In this document: in pieces, positions 8,163 through 16,605 of the stretch
How positions within the stretch are numbered: position 1 is the first letter of the stretch
Layout: each line of letters opens with the position of its first letter
Origin: Elusimicrobiota bacterium
Lineage (GTDB): Bacteria; Elusimicrobiota; Elusimicrobia; UBA1565; UBA9628
Assembly (NCBI GenBank): GCA_016218545.1
Contig: JACRDQ010000032.1
Span: 1 to 64,000 of the forward strand
Direction: 5' to 3'
DNA length: 64,000 nt
Made by a program: the position numbers and the translations under genes
Notes under the pieces: generated by a model
Database searches by the model: none
What the model saw: only the letters and a program-made list of their open reading frames with translations
What the model was told of the DNA's origin: nothing

Positions 8163-8702
8163 ATGAAGCCCATGTTGGCCGTTTCCAGCCTTCTCGTCCT
8201 CCTCGCCGGCCCGGCATCCTCTGCCCAGTGGCCTGACCTCTCGGCCCCGGCGGACCGGGTGGCGCTCCTGCGCAACGAGAAGGGCGTGCCCGAGAAGATC
8301 CGCAAGGAGGCCGCCCGCGCCGCCTCCCTCGTGGAGCCGGGAGGGACCCTGTGGTTCGTGTTCGTCGGCCATGGCGCGGCTTCCAAGGACGGAACGGACG
8401 GATTCCTGGTGGGCGCGGATGCTCAGCAGGACGTGGACCTCATCTACAGCCGCAGCCTCGCCCAGCAGGACCTCCTGGCCATCCTGGCCAAGGGCAAGCC
8501 CCTGGTCGCGCTCGCTGCTCCGGCGGCCGCGGACGCCAGGACCGTGGTGCTGACCGCGGCGCGCTCCGACCAGTTCGCAGGCTCTCTTCCAGGAGCCCGG
8601 CGTCCCGCTATTGGGGCGGTCCCAGCGAGGCGGGAGCGCATGTGCACCGCGGGTTCCGCTGCGCCCGCGACGCGGCCAAGTAGCAGGACCTGCCCGGCCT
8701 AG
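8163..8702 (+). pseudogene. Decayed caspase-like (peptidase C14) paralog
   Basis: An open frame of 179 codons with a good ribosome site (TGGAGG) and signal peptide. Its product aligns with the secreted caspase-like protein at 12710-15442: WPDLS, PGGTLWFVF.GHGA, YSRSL, and RSDQFAG.LPG..RPA are shared. About 50 residues before the catalytic His are missing, and so is the block that carries the catalytic Cys (DACFSG). The His (residue 70) remains. After about 8615 the frame shifts: the alternative frame reads to a stop at 8681 and ends GFRCARDAAK, like the end of a formylglycine-generating-enzyme (FGE-sulfatase) domain. I infer a caspase/FGE fusion reduced by internal deletions. Confidence 0.7.
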
Positions 8703-9394
8703 TCAGGCTGACGGGGCTGATCGAAGGAGAGCCAGGCCTTCTTGAGCAGCGCGGCCTTGGTCTTGAGCGCGGCGGCCGTGGACTCCGAGAGCATGGAAAA
8801 GATCTTGGCGCGGTCCTCGGGCTCCGCTTCCTCGAGCAGGGAGGCGATGAGCGGCTCCTGGCCGAGCAGGTCCATGGGGTCCTTGCCCTCTCCCCAGCCC
8901 GAGACATAAGCCAGCCCGGCCTTCGGGTCCTCCCGGAACCTCGGCCAGACCACGAAGTCCGAGAGGTAGTTCATGGCCTGCTGGTAGAAGAACTTGGTGG
9001 ACTCTCCTCTGGGGAGCCCCTGCCTGGACACGATGAGGAACGGCCTGGGCTCCTCGGTGAAGGAGCCGGCGGTCAGGGCTTCGGCGCAGCCCCACGCGGT
9101 TTCCAGGGTCGTCTGGAATCGGCTGATATGCGTCCTGGCCGGGTCGCAGCCGATGACGTGGAACCCGGTCGAGCCGACCTGCAGCCAGCCGTCCTCCTCG
9201 GCTTGGAGCTCGTACTCGAACTCCAGGTCGCCTTCGAGGTTCTGGAGCGCCTTGAGGTACATGGCCATGACATGGCCCACGCCGAGGAGGAGGTCGAGAT
9301 TCCTCTTCAAGCGCAGGAGCCCGGGATAAGGAGCAGGGGCATGGAAGATGAGGCCGTTCTTGCTGTCGACCCAGCCTGCTTTGCCGCGCTTCAC
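8699..9394 (-). CDS. Hypothetical protein
   Basis: 231 residues, soluble, without signal peptide, recognisable domain or motif. It has alternating beta and helix stretches (EFEYELQAEEDGWLQVG, FLIVSRQGLPRGEST) and a helical C-terminal third (EDRAKIFSMLSESTAAALKTK). Codon use matches the neighbouring genes and the product is not low-complexity, so I take it as real. It converges on the decayed caspase-like gene with a four-base overlap and diverges from the MFS gene at 9501. No function can be proposed. Confidence 0.6.
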   Translation of the reverse strand: MKRGKAGWVDSKNGLIFHAPAPYPGLLRLKRNLDLLLGVGHVMAMYLKALQNLEGDLEFEYELQAEEDGWLQVGSTGFHVIGCDPARTHISRFQTTLETAWGCAEALTAGSFTEEPRPFLIVSRQGLPRGESTKFFYQQAMNYLSDFVVWPRFREDPKAGLAYVSGWGEGKDPMDLLGQEPLIASLLEEAEPEDRAKIFSMLSESTAAALKTKAALLKKAWLSFDQPRQPD

Positions 9395-9487
9395 TTGGCT
9401 CTATCCCTGGTCCTCGTTGGCATCCGCTCCCTAAAGTATACATTTGTCATGGCTCAGGTGCGGAGGACTGGGTCCAGGGGGTTGTTG

Positions 9488-9493
9488 TATCAT
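9488..9493 (+). promoter_or_regulatory. -10 hexamer directly before MFS gene
   Basis: TATCAT lies seven bases before the ATG at 9501 and there is no Shine-Dalgarno between them. This places a transcription start at or next to the start codon and decides for 9501 over the ATG at 9492, which overlaps the hexamer. No convincing -35 is visible. The same arrangement (TATCAT, seven bases, ATG) occurs before the Nudix gene at 54163. Confidence 0.45.
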
Positions 9494-9500
9494 GTGCGGC

Positions 9501-10787
9501 ATGAAGCCAGGCGCGGTGCGGAGGTCCCTCGACGCCACGGTCAAGGACGGGGTGGCGTGGTCCGTCATGGCCGGGTTCGTGGAAGGCTACACGGTCCCCT
9601 TCGCCCTGGCCTTGAAGGCCGGGAGCATGGAGATCGGCATCTTGCGCTCCCTGGCTCCCCTGCTCAGCTCCCTGGGACAGCTCAAGATCGCGGACTGGGT
9701 CAATGACATCAGGAGCCGCAAGGAGATCGTGTCCATCGCGGTCAAGGTGCAGATACTCTCCCTGCTCTTGGCGACCTCGGCCGCGTTCCTGCCCGAGGGC
9801 GCGGCCTTGCCCGTGCTCATCGCGGCCGGGGTCATCTACGCTGTCTCAGGCACCCTGGGCGGGCCTCCCTGGTCGAGCCTCATGGGCGAGTATCTGCCGG
9901 CCTCCAAGAGGGGGGTCTATTTCGGGTGGCGCAACCGGCTGACCGGCATCCTGGTCGCGGTCTTCTCCATGGCGGCCGGCGGCATCCTCTACTGCTTCGG
10001 GCACGGGGTGCTGACCGGCTTCGTGGTCCTCTTCGGGACCGCCACGGTGCTCCGCGTGGTGTCGTGGTACTACCTCACCAGGATGTACGAGCCGCCCTTC
10101 CGACCCCATCCCGAGGAGCACTTCACCTTCGTGAAGTTCGTCTCCAAGCTCGGGACGAGCAATTTCGCGGCCTTCACCTTCTGCTCCGCGTTCTACTCCT
10201 TCGCGGTCCACCTCTCAGGCCCCTTCTTCGCGGTCTACCTGCTCGACGGCCTGCACTTCGACTACCTCCGCTACATGGCCGTCACCTCGAGCGGCGGCCT
10301 GGTCATGTACCTCTCCATGCGCTATTGGGGAGGCTGGGCGGACGCCATCGGAGGGGCCAGGGTCGTGAAGATGGCCACCGTGATGATCCCCATCATCCCG
10401 CTCCTGTGGACCCTGAGCCCGAACTGGATGTTCCTGGCAGCCATCGAGTGCTACTCGGGCTTCGCCTGGGCCGCGTACCTGATGGGAGTCAACAACTTCA
10501 TCTACGACGCCGTGACCCCGGCCAAGAGGACCAGGGCCATGGCCTACTACAGCGCCGTGACCGGGATCGGCCAGGCCTTCGGCCCCTTGGTGGGGGGCTA
10601 TCTCTATCCGAGATTGCCCGAGCTCCACGGGCACGGCTTCATCACCATGCTCCTCATCACCGCTTCTTTGCGCGTGGTGGCAGGCACGGCCTTCGTCCGC
10701 TTCGTCCGTGAGGTCAAGCCCGCTGAGGCCGTCCAGCCCAAGGACGCCCTGCAGAGGCTCATCGGCCAGCGGATCTTCGAGACCTAG
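9501..10787 (+). CDS. MFS transporter
   Basis: 428 residues from the chosen start, with 11-12 hydrophobic segments in two halves, as in the major facilitator superfamily. The loop between helices two and three reads KIADWVNDIRSRKEI, the usual place for the MFS motif. Other landmarks are the central loop near RPHPEEHFTFVKF and the GQAFGPLVGGYLYP segment near helix eleven. The closest general type is the group of uncharacterised MFS carriers related to YdhP/YcaD-like exporters; the substrate is unknown. It is monocistronic and converges on the small lipoprotein gene with a four-base overlap at its 3' end. Confidence 0.8.
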   Translation: MKPGAVRRSLDATVKDGVAWSVMAGFVEGYTVPFALALKAGSMEIGILRSLAPLLSSLGQLKIADWVNDIRSRKEIVSIAVKVQILSLLLATSAAFLPEGAALPVLIAAGVIYAVSGTLGGPPWSSLMGEYLPASKRGVYFGWRNRLTGILVAVFSMAAGGILYCFGHGVLTGFVVLFGTATVLRVVSWYYLTRMYEPPFRPHPEEHFTFVKFVSKLGTSNFAAFTFCSAFYSFAVHLSGPFFAVYLLDGLHFDYLRYMAVTSSGGLVMYLSMRYWGGWADAIGGARVVKMATVMIPIIPLLWTLSPNWMFLAAIECYSGFAWAAYLMGVNNFIYDAVTPAKRTRAMAYYSAVTGIGQAFGPLVGGYLYPRLPELHGHGFITMLLITASLRVVAGTAFVRFVREVKPAEAVQPKDALQRLIGQRIFET

Positions 10788-11161
10788 TCGTAGGCGATGG
10801 CGGTCCCTTTGACCGTGGTGCAGCCCACGCTCAGGACGTTGTAGATGGGAAGGAACGCGTAGAGGCTGTTGGCGGTCGTCACGTTGATGAGGGCATCCCC
10901 TCCTGTCTTGTCCAGGGCCTTGTCGGTCGCTTCCTGGATGTCCGCGTTGCCTCCCGGGATGATGCCCAGGGCGAGGAAGCGGCAGGCACGGGCCTCGGCA
11001 GGCCCGACCTCATGGAAGAACCGCTGTCCCTTGAGCAGGGCTCCCGGGTCAGCGGACCCGCGCGTCACGATCCCGACGCGGCCGACCGAGGTGCAGCCGA
11101 CCAGCAGGAGCGACGCGAGCACGGCAGCGAGCATGGCCACGGCCTTGGGGGAGGTCCTCAT
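10784..11161 (-). CDS. Small TRL-like lipoprotein
   Basis: About 125 residues from the ATG at 11161 (an upstream ATG at 11173 would add four). A signal sequence ends in the lipobox LLLVGC, so the mature protein starts at Cys and is lipid-anchored. The mature part has CRFLALGIIPGGNADIQEA and a repeated hydrophobic ending SVGCTTVKGTAI. This is the pattern of small TRL-like lipoproteins: a channel of conserved Gly and a late Cys. Function unknown; envelope location is the only safe statement. It diverges from pyruvate kinase across a 104-base gap. Confidence 0.65.
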   Translation of the reverse strand: MRTSPKAVAMLAAVLASLLLVGCTSVGRVGIVTRGSADPGALLKGQRFFHEVGPAEARACRFLALGIIPGGNADIQEATDKALDKTGGDALINVTTANSLYAFLPIYNVLSVGCTTVKGTAIAYD

Positions 11162-11218
11162 GCTGAAATACATAACAGGGAACCGCGCAGCGGTAAATTC
11201 ACGGTCCGGTTAAGCCAG

Positions 11219-11234
11219 GTAACGTCCTTGTTAC
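11219..11234. promoter_or_regulatory. Inverted repeat GTAAC-N6-GTTAC upstream of pyk
   Basis: Perfect five-base half-sites separated by six bases, extended to GGTAAC/GTTACC. It lies 32 bases before the pyruvate kinase start and in the shared intergenic region with the lipoprotein gene. The same 16-base arrangement occurs at 21099-21114. A dimeric repressor site is possible; chance is not excluded. Confidence 0.35.
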
Positions 11235-11265
11235 CGACGCCCCGAAATGTAATAACATCGTCCTC

Positions 11266-12708
11266 ATGCAGAAGGCTCAGATGCGGGGGATGCGGAGGAC
11301 GAAGATCGTCGCGACCGTGGGACCGGCGGTGGCCGGGCCCGTGAAGCTCGAGAGACTCATCCGGGCGGGGGCGGATTGCCTGCGCTTCAATTTCTCGCAC
11401 GGCAAGCCTGAGGAGCACTGCCGGGCCATGGCCCAGGCCAGGAGCGCCGCAGCCAGGGCAGGCAGGACCGCGGCTCTTCTGGCCGACCTCTGCGGTCCCA
11501 AGATCAGGACCGGGAGCGCCCCTGAGGGAGGCGTGACGCTCGTGCCCGGCTGCATGGTCGAGGTCCTGCCCGGCTCCCTGGAGAGCACGCCCCACTGCAT
11601 CAGCGTCTCCTATCCGGGCTTGAGCCGCGAGGTCCGCAAGGGTCATCGCTTGCTGCTCGCCGACGGCCGCCTGGAGCTGGTGGTCCGGCTGGTCCGGGGC
11701 AAGACCGTGCTCGCCCGCGTGGAGAAGGGCGGGGTGTTGGGAGGACGCAAGGGCGTCAACCTGCCGGACACGGAGCTCTCGGTCCCGGCGCTGACGCCCA
11801 AGGATCTCTCCGACCTCAAGGCCATGGCAGGGTCCAGGCCGGAGTACGTCGCGCTGAGCTTCGTCCGGCGGGCCTCGGACCTCGCGGCCTGCCGCAAGGC
11901 CATGGACCGCGCTGGCTTGGCCGAGTCCCGGCTCATCGCCAAGCTCGAGAAGCCCGAGGCCCTTGCGAACCTCCAGGCCGTCCTCGCTTCCTGCGACGGG
12001 GTCATGGTGGCCAGGGGGGACCTCGGGGTGGAGATGCCGGCTGAGAGGATCCCCGCCGCCCAGGCCAGGGTGACCGAGGCCGCGGCCTGCGCGGACAAGC
12101 TCTGCATCGTGGCCACCGAGATGTTCGAGTCCATGATCCAGAGCCCCAGGCCCACGCGCGCCGAGGTCTCCGACGTCGCGTGCGCGGTGCGCGACCACGC
12201 GGACGCGGTCATGCTCTCGGCCGAGACCAGCGTGGGCCGCTATCCCTTCGAGGCCGTGCAGGCCATGGCCAGGGTGCTCGAGGAGGCCGAGGCCGAGCAG
12301 GTCCGCTCCGGCCGCTTGAGCCCTGCTCCGTGCGGCGAGACCAGGGGGGGCATCCCCGATGCCCTGGCCCTGGCCGCCAACCTGGTGAGCGAGCGCGTGG
12401 GAGAGACCGTGCTGGCCGCGGCGACCGAGTCCGGGAGCACGGCTCTCTATCTGTCCAAGTCCAGGCCCAGCTCCCCCATCCTGGGCCTGAGCCCGGTGAC
12501 CGCGACTTTGGCCAGGATGGCGCTCTACTGGGGAGTGCTTCCGGTCCGCATCCCGAAGCTGTCCCGGCACGCCGACCTGCTCGATGAGGCCGGGCGCTGC
12601 GCCCGCAGGTTCGCAGGAGCGCGGCCCGGCGGCCACGTGGTCATCCTCTCAGGCACGCCCCTGGGCCGGAGCGGCAGGACCAATACCCTGCACTTAAGAA
12701 GGCTCTGA
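11266..12708 (+). CDS. pyk: Pyruvate kinase
   Basis: 480 residues, the usual length. It catalyses phosphoenolpyruvate plus ADP to pyruvate plus ATP, the last step of glycolysis. Signatures in order: N-terminal TKIVATVGPA, RFNFSHG (substrate loop), B-domain around 75-160, the catalytic lysine region LIAKLEKPEAL, MVARGDLGVEMP, and DAVMLSAETSVGRYP. The C-terminal domain (about 340-480) is present, with VLAAATESGSTALYLSKSRP as the effector-domain helix, so allosteric control is likely. ATEMFESMI replaces the common ATQMLESM. It stands alone between divergent and convergent neighbours; TAATAA lies ten bases before the start, with no ribosome site. Confidence 0.93.
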   Translation: MQKAQMRGMRRTKIVATVGPAVAGPVKLERLIRAGADCLRFNFSHGKPEEHCRAMAQARSAAARAGRTAALLADLCGPKIRTGSAPEGGVTLVPGCMVEVLPGSLESTPHCISVSYPGLSREVRKGHRLLLADGRLELVVRLVRGKTVLARVEKGGVLGGRKGVNLPDTELSVPALTPKDLSDLKAMAGSRPEYVALSFVRRASDLAACRKAMDRAGLAESRLIAKLEKPEALANLQAVLASCDGVMVARGDLGVEMPAERIPAAQARVTEAAACADKLCIVATEMFESMIQSPRPTRAEVSDVACAVRDHADAVMLSAETSVGRYPFEAVQAMARVLEEAEAEQVRSGRLSPAPCGETRGGIPDALALAANLVSERVGETVLAAATESGSTALYLSKSRPSSPILGLSPVTATLARMALYWGVLPVRIPKLSRHADLLDEAGRCARRFAGARPGGHVVILSGTPLGRSGRTNTLHLRRL

Positions 12709-12709
12709 C

Positions 12710-15442
12710 TCACTGCCGCGCGGCCTCGCACTCCTTGGGCCACTTCTGTGCCAGGGCCTGGTCCTGGTCGCAGAGCTTGGCGACCTGCCTGCGCGACCAG
12801 GAATCGCCCAGCTCCATGCCTCGCGAGCAGGTCAGGAAGGACACGTCGAGCTTGCAGCCCTTGCGCGCCAGGGTGAGGGCCGCGTCCTTGTCCGCGCTGG
12901 TCCCGATGCCTTGGGCAAGCCAGCCCGCGGCTGAGGAGCAGGCGTCGGCCTTGCCCAGGTCGCAGGCCAACCTCCTCAACCCGAGGGAGCGCGTCCGGTC
13001 CAGGGGCTCGCCTTCCTGCCCGATGGACGCGTAGGTGGCCAGGTCGTCGCAGGCTTTGGCGCTCTTCAACTGGCAGGCCTTGGTGAGCGTGAGCCGGGCC
13101 TTGGCAGGGTCCTGGGCCACGCCTTCTCCGGCCTTGTAACGGGGCGCGAGGGTCTCGCAGGCCGCAGCGTCCGCGGCGTCGCAGGCTTTCTCGAGCAAAG
13201 AGGAGGCGAACACGGAGTGCTTCTCCATGCCGCAGAGGCCGCTCGCGAAGCACTGGGCGTAGGGAGCGCATTTCTTGGCGTCCCGGGCGCAGGCTTTCTT
13301 GAGGTCCATGCAGGACCCTGACCCGCTGCAGGCCGCTTCCAGCCGCGGCTTGGCCTCAGCGAGGTCCGCCGCGAGCTTTTGAGCTTCCGCCAGACGCTTT
13401 ACCTCTGCGAGTTCCTTGGCGAAGGAAGCCTCGAGATCGGGCCACGAGGTCTTGAGCGAGGTGAGCGCTCCGCAGGACTCGCCGTCCTTCTGGCGGCAGC
13501 CCTTGGCAAAGAGGAGCTTCGCCCGCTTGAACTCCCGGAAGTTCGGAGAACTGGAATACCTGGTCCTGTCCCTCAAGAGGTTCCCGGCCGGGAGGCAGGC
13601 TTTGGCGAGTCCGCGCAGGCAGGCTGCCTCAAGAGTGAGCACTCTTTGGCTCTGGATGGAGGTCAGGTCGCTGCCGACCAGGCCCTTGGCTTGCCCGTAG
13701 GTCTGGCCGAGATAGTCGCAGGAGCCGTAGTCCATGAGGAAGAAGCAGCCGTAGGTCAGCGCGGTCATGGTCACGCCCATGCTCTTCGTGTCCGTGATCG
13801 CCGAGGGAGCGTGGCCCCGAAGAGCGCGGCAAGAGCTTTCGGTCCCTTGGAGACAGCCGAGCATGTAGAAAGCTGTCCTGCGGGCGTAGCGATCGTCGGA
13901 GTACGACACGCCGTAGTTGCCGTAGGTCTCGCAGCCGCTGCCCTGGCCGGCCTTGCACCGGTCCTGGTCCGCGCACCAGGAGTTCGAGCAGGGGCCGAAC
14001 GCCTGCTCCACGAGCTCAGGGGGCATTTCCGGGTTCTTGAGCCGCGCCAGGGGGCCGCGCTCGTCCATGGCCGGCAGCTGGGGTGCGCCTGCCCCTGAGG
14101 TGATGGAGTCCCGGGCTTGGATCGCGGCGAGGAACGCCGGATGGTCCTTGAGCGGAGCATAGGCCGTGGAAAAGGCGTTGATGGCCGCGGCCTTCTGATC
14201 CGCGGTCTTGAGCTTGAGCGAGAGATAGCGCGCCAGGGTCGAGTAGTCGTCGAGGAGGTTGAGCTCCGCCTCCTGATACTTGTCCGTGAACGCGTGCCAT
14301 TCCTTGCAGGCTGAGGCGGCCTGCCCGCGGTAGGGGTTGCCCTCGGGAGTCCCCCAGAGGCCGCACCAGTACTGCATCTTCTCCAGGGGCAGGGCGTCGG
14401 GGTCCTTCTGTGTCAGCATCGCGGTCTCGAGCATGCGCTCGACGTTGATGTCAGCCTCCTTGAAGCCTCCCTGGACCTCCGCGATCTTGATGGCTGGAAG
14501 CGCCACGGCCGAGACCTCGCCGAACGCGAGCTCGCTGGAGTCCTTGGGCCTGACCAGGCGCACGATGGAGCCGATGTCCGGGCCGGGCTCGCGGACCGGG
14601 CCTGCCAAGGGGCCCGCGGGGGTGCCCAGGAGCTCCGGGGTCTGGCGCCGGTCCTTGAGCACCGACTGCAGGGTGGCCTGCGTGAAGGAGAGGGCCTCGG
14701 CCGCTGTGACCGAGCCGTCCTGGTCGTGGTCGGCCCAGCCGCGCAAGGCGCCGAGGAGGAGATAGCTGAAGGCCGGACGCTGGCTGCCGGGGAGGGGGCC
14801 TGCGAACTGGTCGGACCTGCCCGCGGTGAAGACCGCGGCGCGGTCCCAACCATGGAGGGGCGAGGCGAGCGCGATGAGGGGCTGGAGGCCCTTGATGAGC
14901 TCCTTGCCCTCGGCTGTCCTGCCGCTGAAGCACGCGTCGAGGACCACCACCGAGGCGGCCTGCCCGCCCTTGGAGAGCAGGTCCATGAGCTCGGACTGGC
15001 GCAGGCTCCTGCTGTAGAGGCTGTCCGCCCTCTGCTGCGCGTCCACGCCGATGAGCACGCCCTCCTTGCCGTCCTTGTGGGGCGCGCCGTGGCCGATGAA
15101 CACGAACCAGAGCGTGCCTCCGGGCCGGACCGCGGAGGCGGCCCAGGACGCAGCCTCCCGCAGGTCCTCGAGCGTGGCTTCGTTGTCCCTGATGAGCTTG
15201 ACCTGGCTGACCGGGATAGCGCGTGTCTTGGTGAGATAGAGGTGCCAGTCCTCGGCGTTCTGGGCCGCGCCAGGGACCTGGGCCACGAAGGGATACTTCT
15301 CGATGCCGATGACGACCGCGGCATCCGCCTCCCCGCCTCCCTGGCTCGGGGCAGGCACGGACAGGTCGGGCCAGACAGCGGCCGTCGCCGCAGCCGGGAC
15401 AAAGAGAAAGGACAGGAGCAGGGAAAGGAGTTCAGAGCGCAT
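12710..15442 (-). CDS. Secreted caspase-like (C14) protein with Sel1-type repeats
   Basis: 910 residues. Signal peptide (about 1-22), then a caspase/metacaspase fold with IGIEKY near 46, catalytic His118 in FIGHGA and Cys171 in VLDACFSGRT. A DHDQDGSVTAAEA loop at 238-250 has EF-hand calcium-ligand spacing (Asp238, 240, 242). The second half (about 460-900) is Cys-rich with Sel1/TPR-like repeats, each carrying paired cysteines (ACDAADAAACETLAPRYKAG, ACQLKSAKACDDLA), so disulfide-stapled solenoids in the periplasm or outside are likely. Peptidase activity on Arg/Lys is the family norm but unproven. A decayed paralog lies at 8163. It has its own promoter (TATAAT at 15481-15486). Confidence 0.85.
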   Translation of the reverse strand: MRSELLSLLLSFLFVPAAATAAVWPDLSVPAPSQGGGEADAAVVIGIEKYPFVAQVPGAAQNAEDWHLYLTKTRAIPVSQVKLIRDNEATLEDLREAASWAASAVRPGGTLWFVFIGHGAPHKDGKEGVLIGVDAQQRADSLYSRSLRQSELMDLLSKGGQAASVVVLDACFSGRTAEGKELIKGLQPLIALASPLHGWDRAAVFTAGRSDQFAGPLPGSQRPAFSYLLLGALRGWADHDQDGSVTAAEALSFTQATLQSVLKDRRQTPELLGTPAGPLAGPVREPGPDIGSIVRLVRPKDSSELAFGEVSAVALPAIKIAEVQGGFKEADINVERMLETAMLTQKDPDALPLEKMQYWCGLWGTPEGNPYRGQAASACKEWHAFTDKYQEAELNLLDDYSTLARYLSLKLKTADQKAAAINAFSTAYAPLKDHPAFLAAIQARDSITSGAGAPQLPAMDERGPLARLKNPEMPPELVEQAFGPCSNSWCADQDRCKAGQGSGCETYGNYGVSYSDDRYARRTAFYMLGCLQGTESSCRALRGHAPSAITDTKSMGVTMTALTYGCFFLMDYGSCDYLGQTYGQAKGLVGSDLTSIQSQRVLTLEAACLRGLAKACLPAGNLLRDRTRYSSSPNFREFKRAKLLFAKGCRQKDGESCGALTSLKTSWPDLEASFAKELAEVKRLAEAQKLAADLAEAKPRLEAACSGSGSCMDLKKACARDAKKCAPYAQCFASGLCGMEKHSVFASSLLEKACDAADAAACETLAPRYKAGEGVAQDPAKARLTLTKACQLKSAKACDDLATYASIGQEGEPLDRTRSLGLRRLACDLGKADACSSAAGWLAQGIGTSADKDAALTLARKGCKLDVSFLTCSRGMELGDSWSRRQVAKLCDQDQALAQKWPKECEAARQ

Positions 15443-15480
15443 ATCGCGAACCTCGCGGGGATGGAATATCCGAGGGGGTT

Positions 15481-15486
15481 ATTATA
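15481..15486 (-). promoter_or_regulatory. -10 hexamer for the caspase-like gene
   Basis: TATAAT on the minus strand, 38 bases before the start codon at 15442. No clear -35 is present at the proper distance. It is back to back with the promoter of the P-loop gene in the 165-base divergent intergenic region. Confidence 0.5.
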
Positions 15487-15510
15487 GTAATTCCGGACAC
15501 TGGCGGTTCC

Positions 15511-15540
15511 TTGCGCCCGTCGAGCCAAAGTGCATATAAT
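15511..15540 (+). promoter_or_regulatory. Sigma-70-type promoter for the P-loop gene
   Basis: TTGCGC (15511-15516) and TATAAT (15535-15540) with an 18-base spacer. Transcription would start near 15547, leaving a leader of about 60 bases with an AGGGGGAA ribosome site before the ATG at 15608. Confidence 0.55.
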
Positions 15541-15607
15541 GGCCCTAGGAATCCGTTTTCAAGCCTGCCCGGGAGCGCGCGCCTCCGGGCGGACAGGGGG
15601 AACCACC

Positions 15608-16591
15608 ATGGCCGCCGAGATTCTCGACATCGTTCTCTTGCTCGCTCTGCCCGCTTCAGGGAAATCCGAGGTGCGGCGCTACATGAAGCACCTCTCGCCG
15701 GAGAAGAGGAAGAAGGACTTCTTCATGGGGCCGGACGTCCAGCTCGACGACTTCCCCTACGTGCACCTGATGCGGCGCATCGACGATGAACTCGCCGCCC
15801 TGAGCAAGCCCCGCATCTATTTCGCGGCCCCGGACCGGCCTTTCCGCGACCCGCTCGATTGGGGCACCCTGACCCAGCTGCTCAACGAGGACTTCGACTA
15901 CCTGACGGCCCGGCCCAGCAAGGAGCCCGAGTCCGCCAGCCTGCACTTCTTCGACCGCCTCGACCGCGCCTCCAGGGTCGTGGGCGCTCCGGCGCGCATG
16001 GCCGAGCTCGACCATGACGCCCGGCAGGCGATCGCCGGGTCCATCGAGAATGAGGCGCGAGAGCTCTGGGACGAGCGCAAGCCCGGCCAGAAGATCGAGC
16101 TCAAGGGCAGGACCCTGGTCATCGAGTTCGCGCGCGGAGGCCCGCAGGGCTCGACGATGCCGCTCGCCGCTCCTTTCGGGTACCAGTACTCCCTGGGCAT
16201 CCTCTCCAAGCACATCCTGGCCAAGGCCTGCATCCTCTACGTGTGGGTCACCCCGGAGGAGTCGCGCCGCAAGAACGAGAACCGGACGGACCCGAACAAC
16301 CCGGGCTCCATCCTCCACCACGGCGTGCCCATCGAGGTCATGCTCAACGACTACGGGTGCGACGACATGGACTGGCTCGAGGCCAATGCCGAGCGCAAGG
16401 GCACCGTGACCGTGAAAGCCCACAACAAGACCTTCCACCTCCCGGTCGCGCGCTTCGACAACCGGGTGGACAAGACCTCCTTCCTGCGGGCCGAGGCCAA
16501 GAAGTGGAAGAAAGAGGACGTGTCCGCGGTGCACGAGGGCTTGAAGGGCGCGCTCGCCAGGCTCGCGGGTCTTCCCACCGCGGCCGTCTAG
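15608..16591 (+). CDS. P-loop NTPase/kinase-like protein
   Basis: 327 residues. The start is set by AGGGGGAA upstream. The N-terminus reads ALPASGKSE (Gly18-Lys19-Ser20), a Walker A of the nucleoside-kinase or polynucleotide-kinase type. Further features are GPDVQLDDFPYVHLMRRIDDEL and, later, LYVWVTPEESRRKNENR, where the arginines could form a lid. The whole is longer than a simple nucleotide kinase and contains an insertion around 60-130. No substrate can be assigned. It is followed after 14 bases by a methyltransferase gene and probably co-transcribed with it. Confidence 0.65.
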   Translation: MAAEILDIVLLLALPASGKSEVRRYMKHLSPEKRKKDFFMGPDVQLDDFPYVHLMRRIDDELAALSKPRIYFAAPDRPFRDPLDWGTLTQLLNEDFDYLTARPSKEPESASLHFFDRLDRASRVVGAPARMAELDHDARQAIAGSIENEARELWDERKPGQKIELKGRTLVIEFARGGPQGSTMPLAAPFGYQYSLGILSKHILAKACILYVWVTPEESRRKNENRTDPNNPGSILHHGVPIEVMLNDYGCDDMDWLEANAERKGTVTVKAHNKTFHLPVARFDNRVDKTSFLRAEAKKWKKEDVSAVHEGLKGALARLAGLPTAAV

Positions 16592-16605
16592 GTCCCGGAG
16601 CAGCG

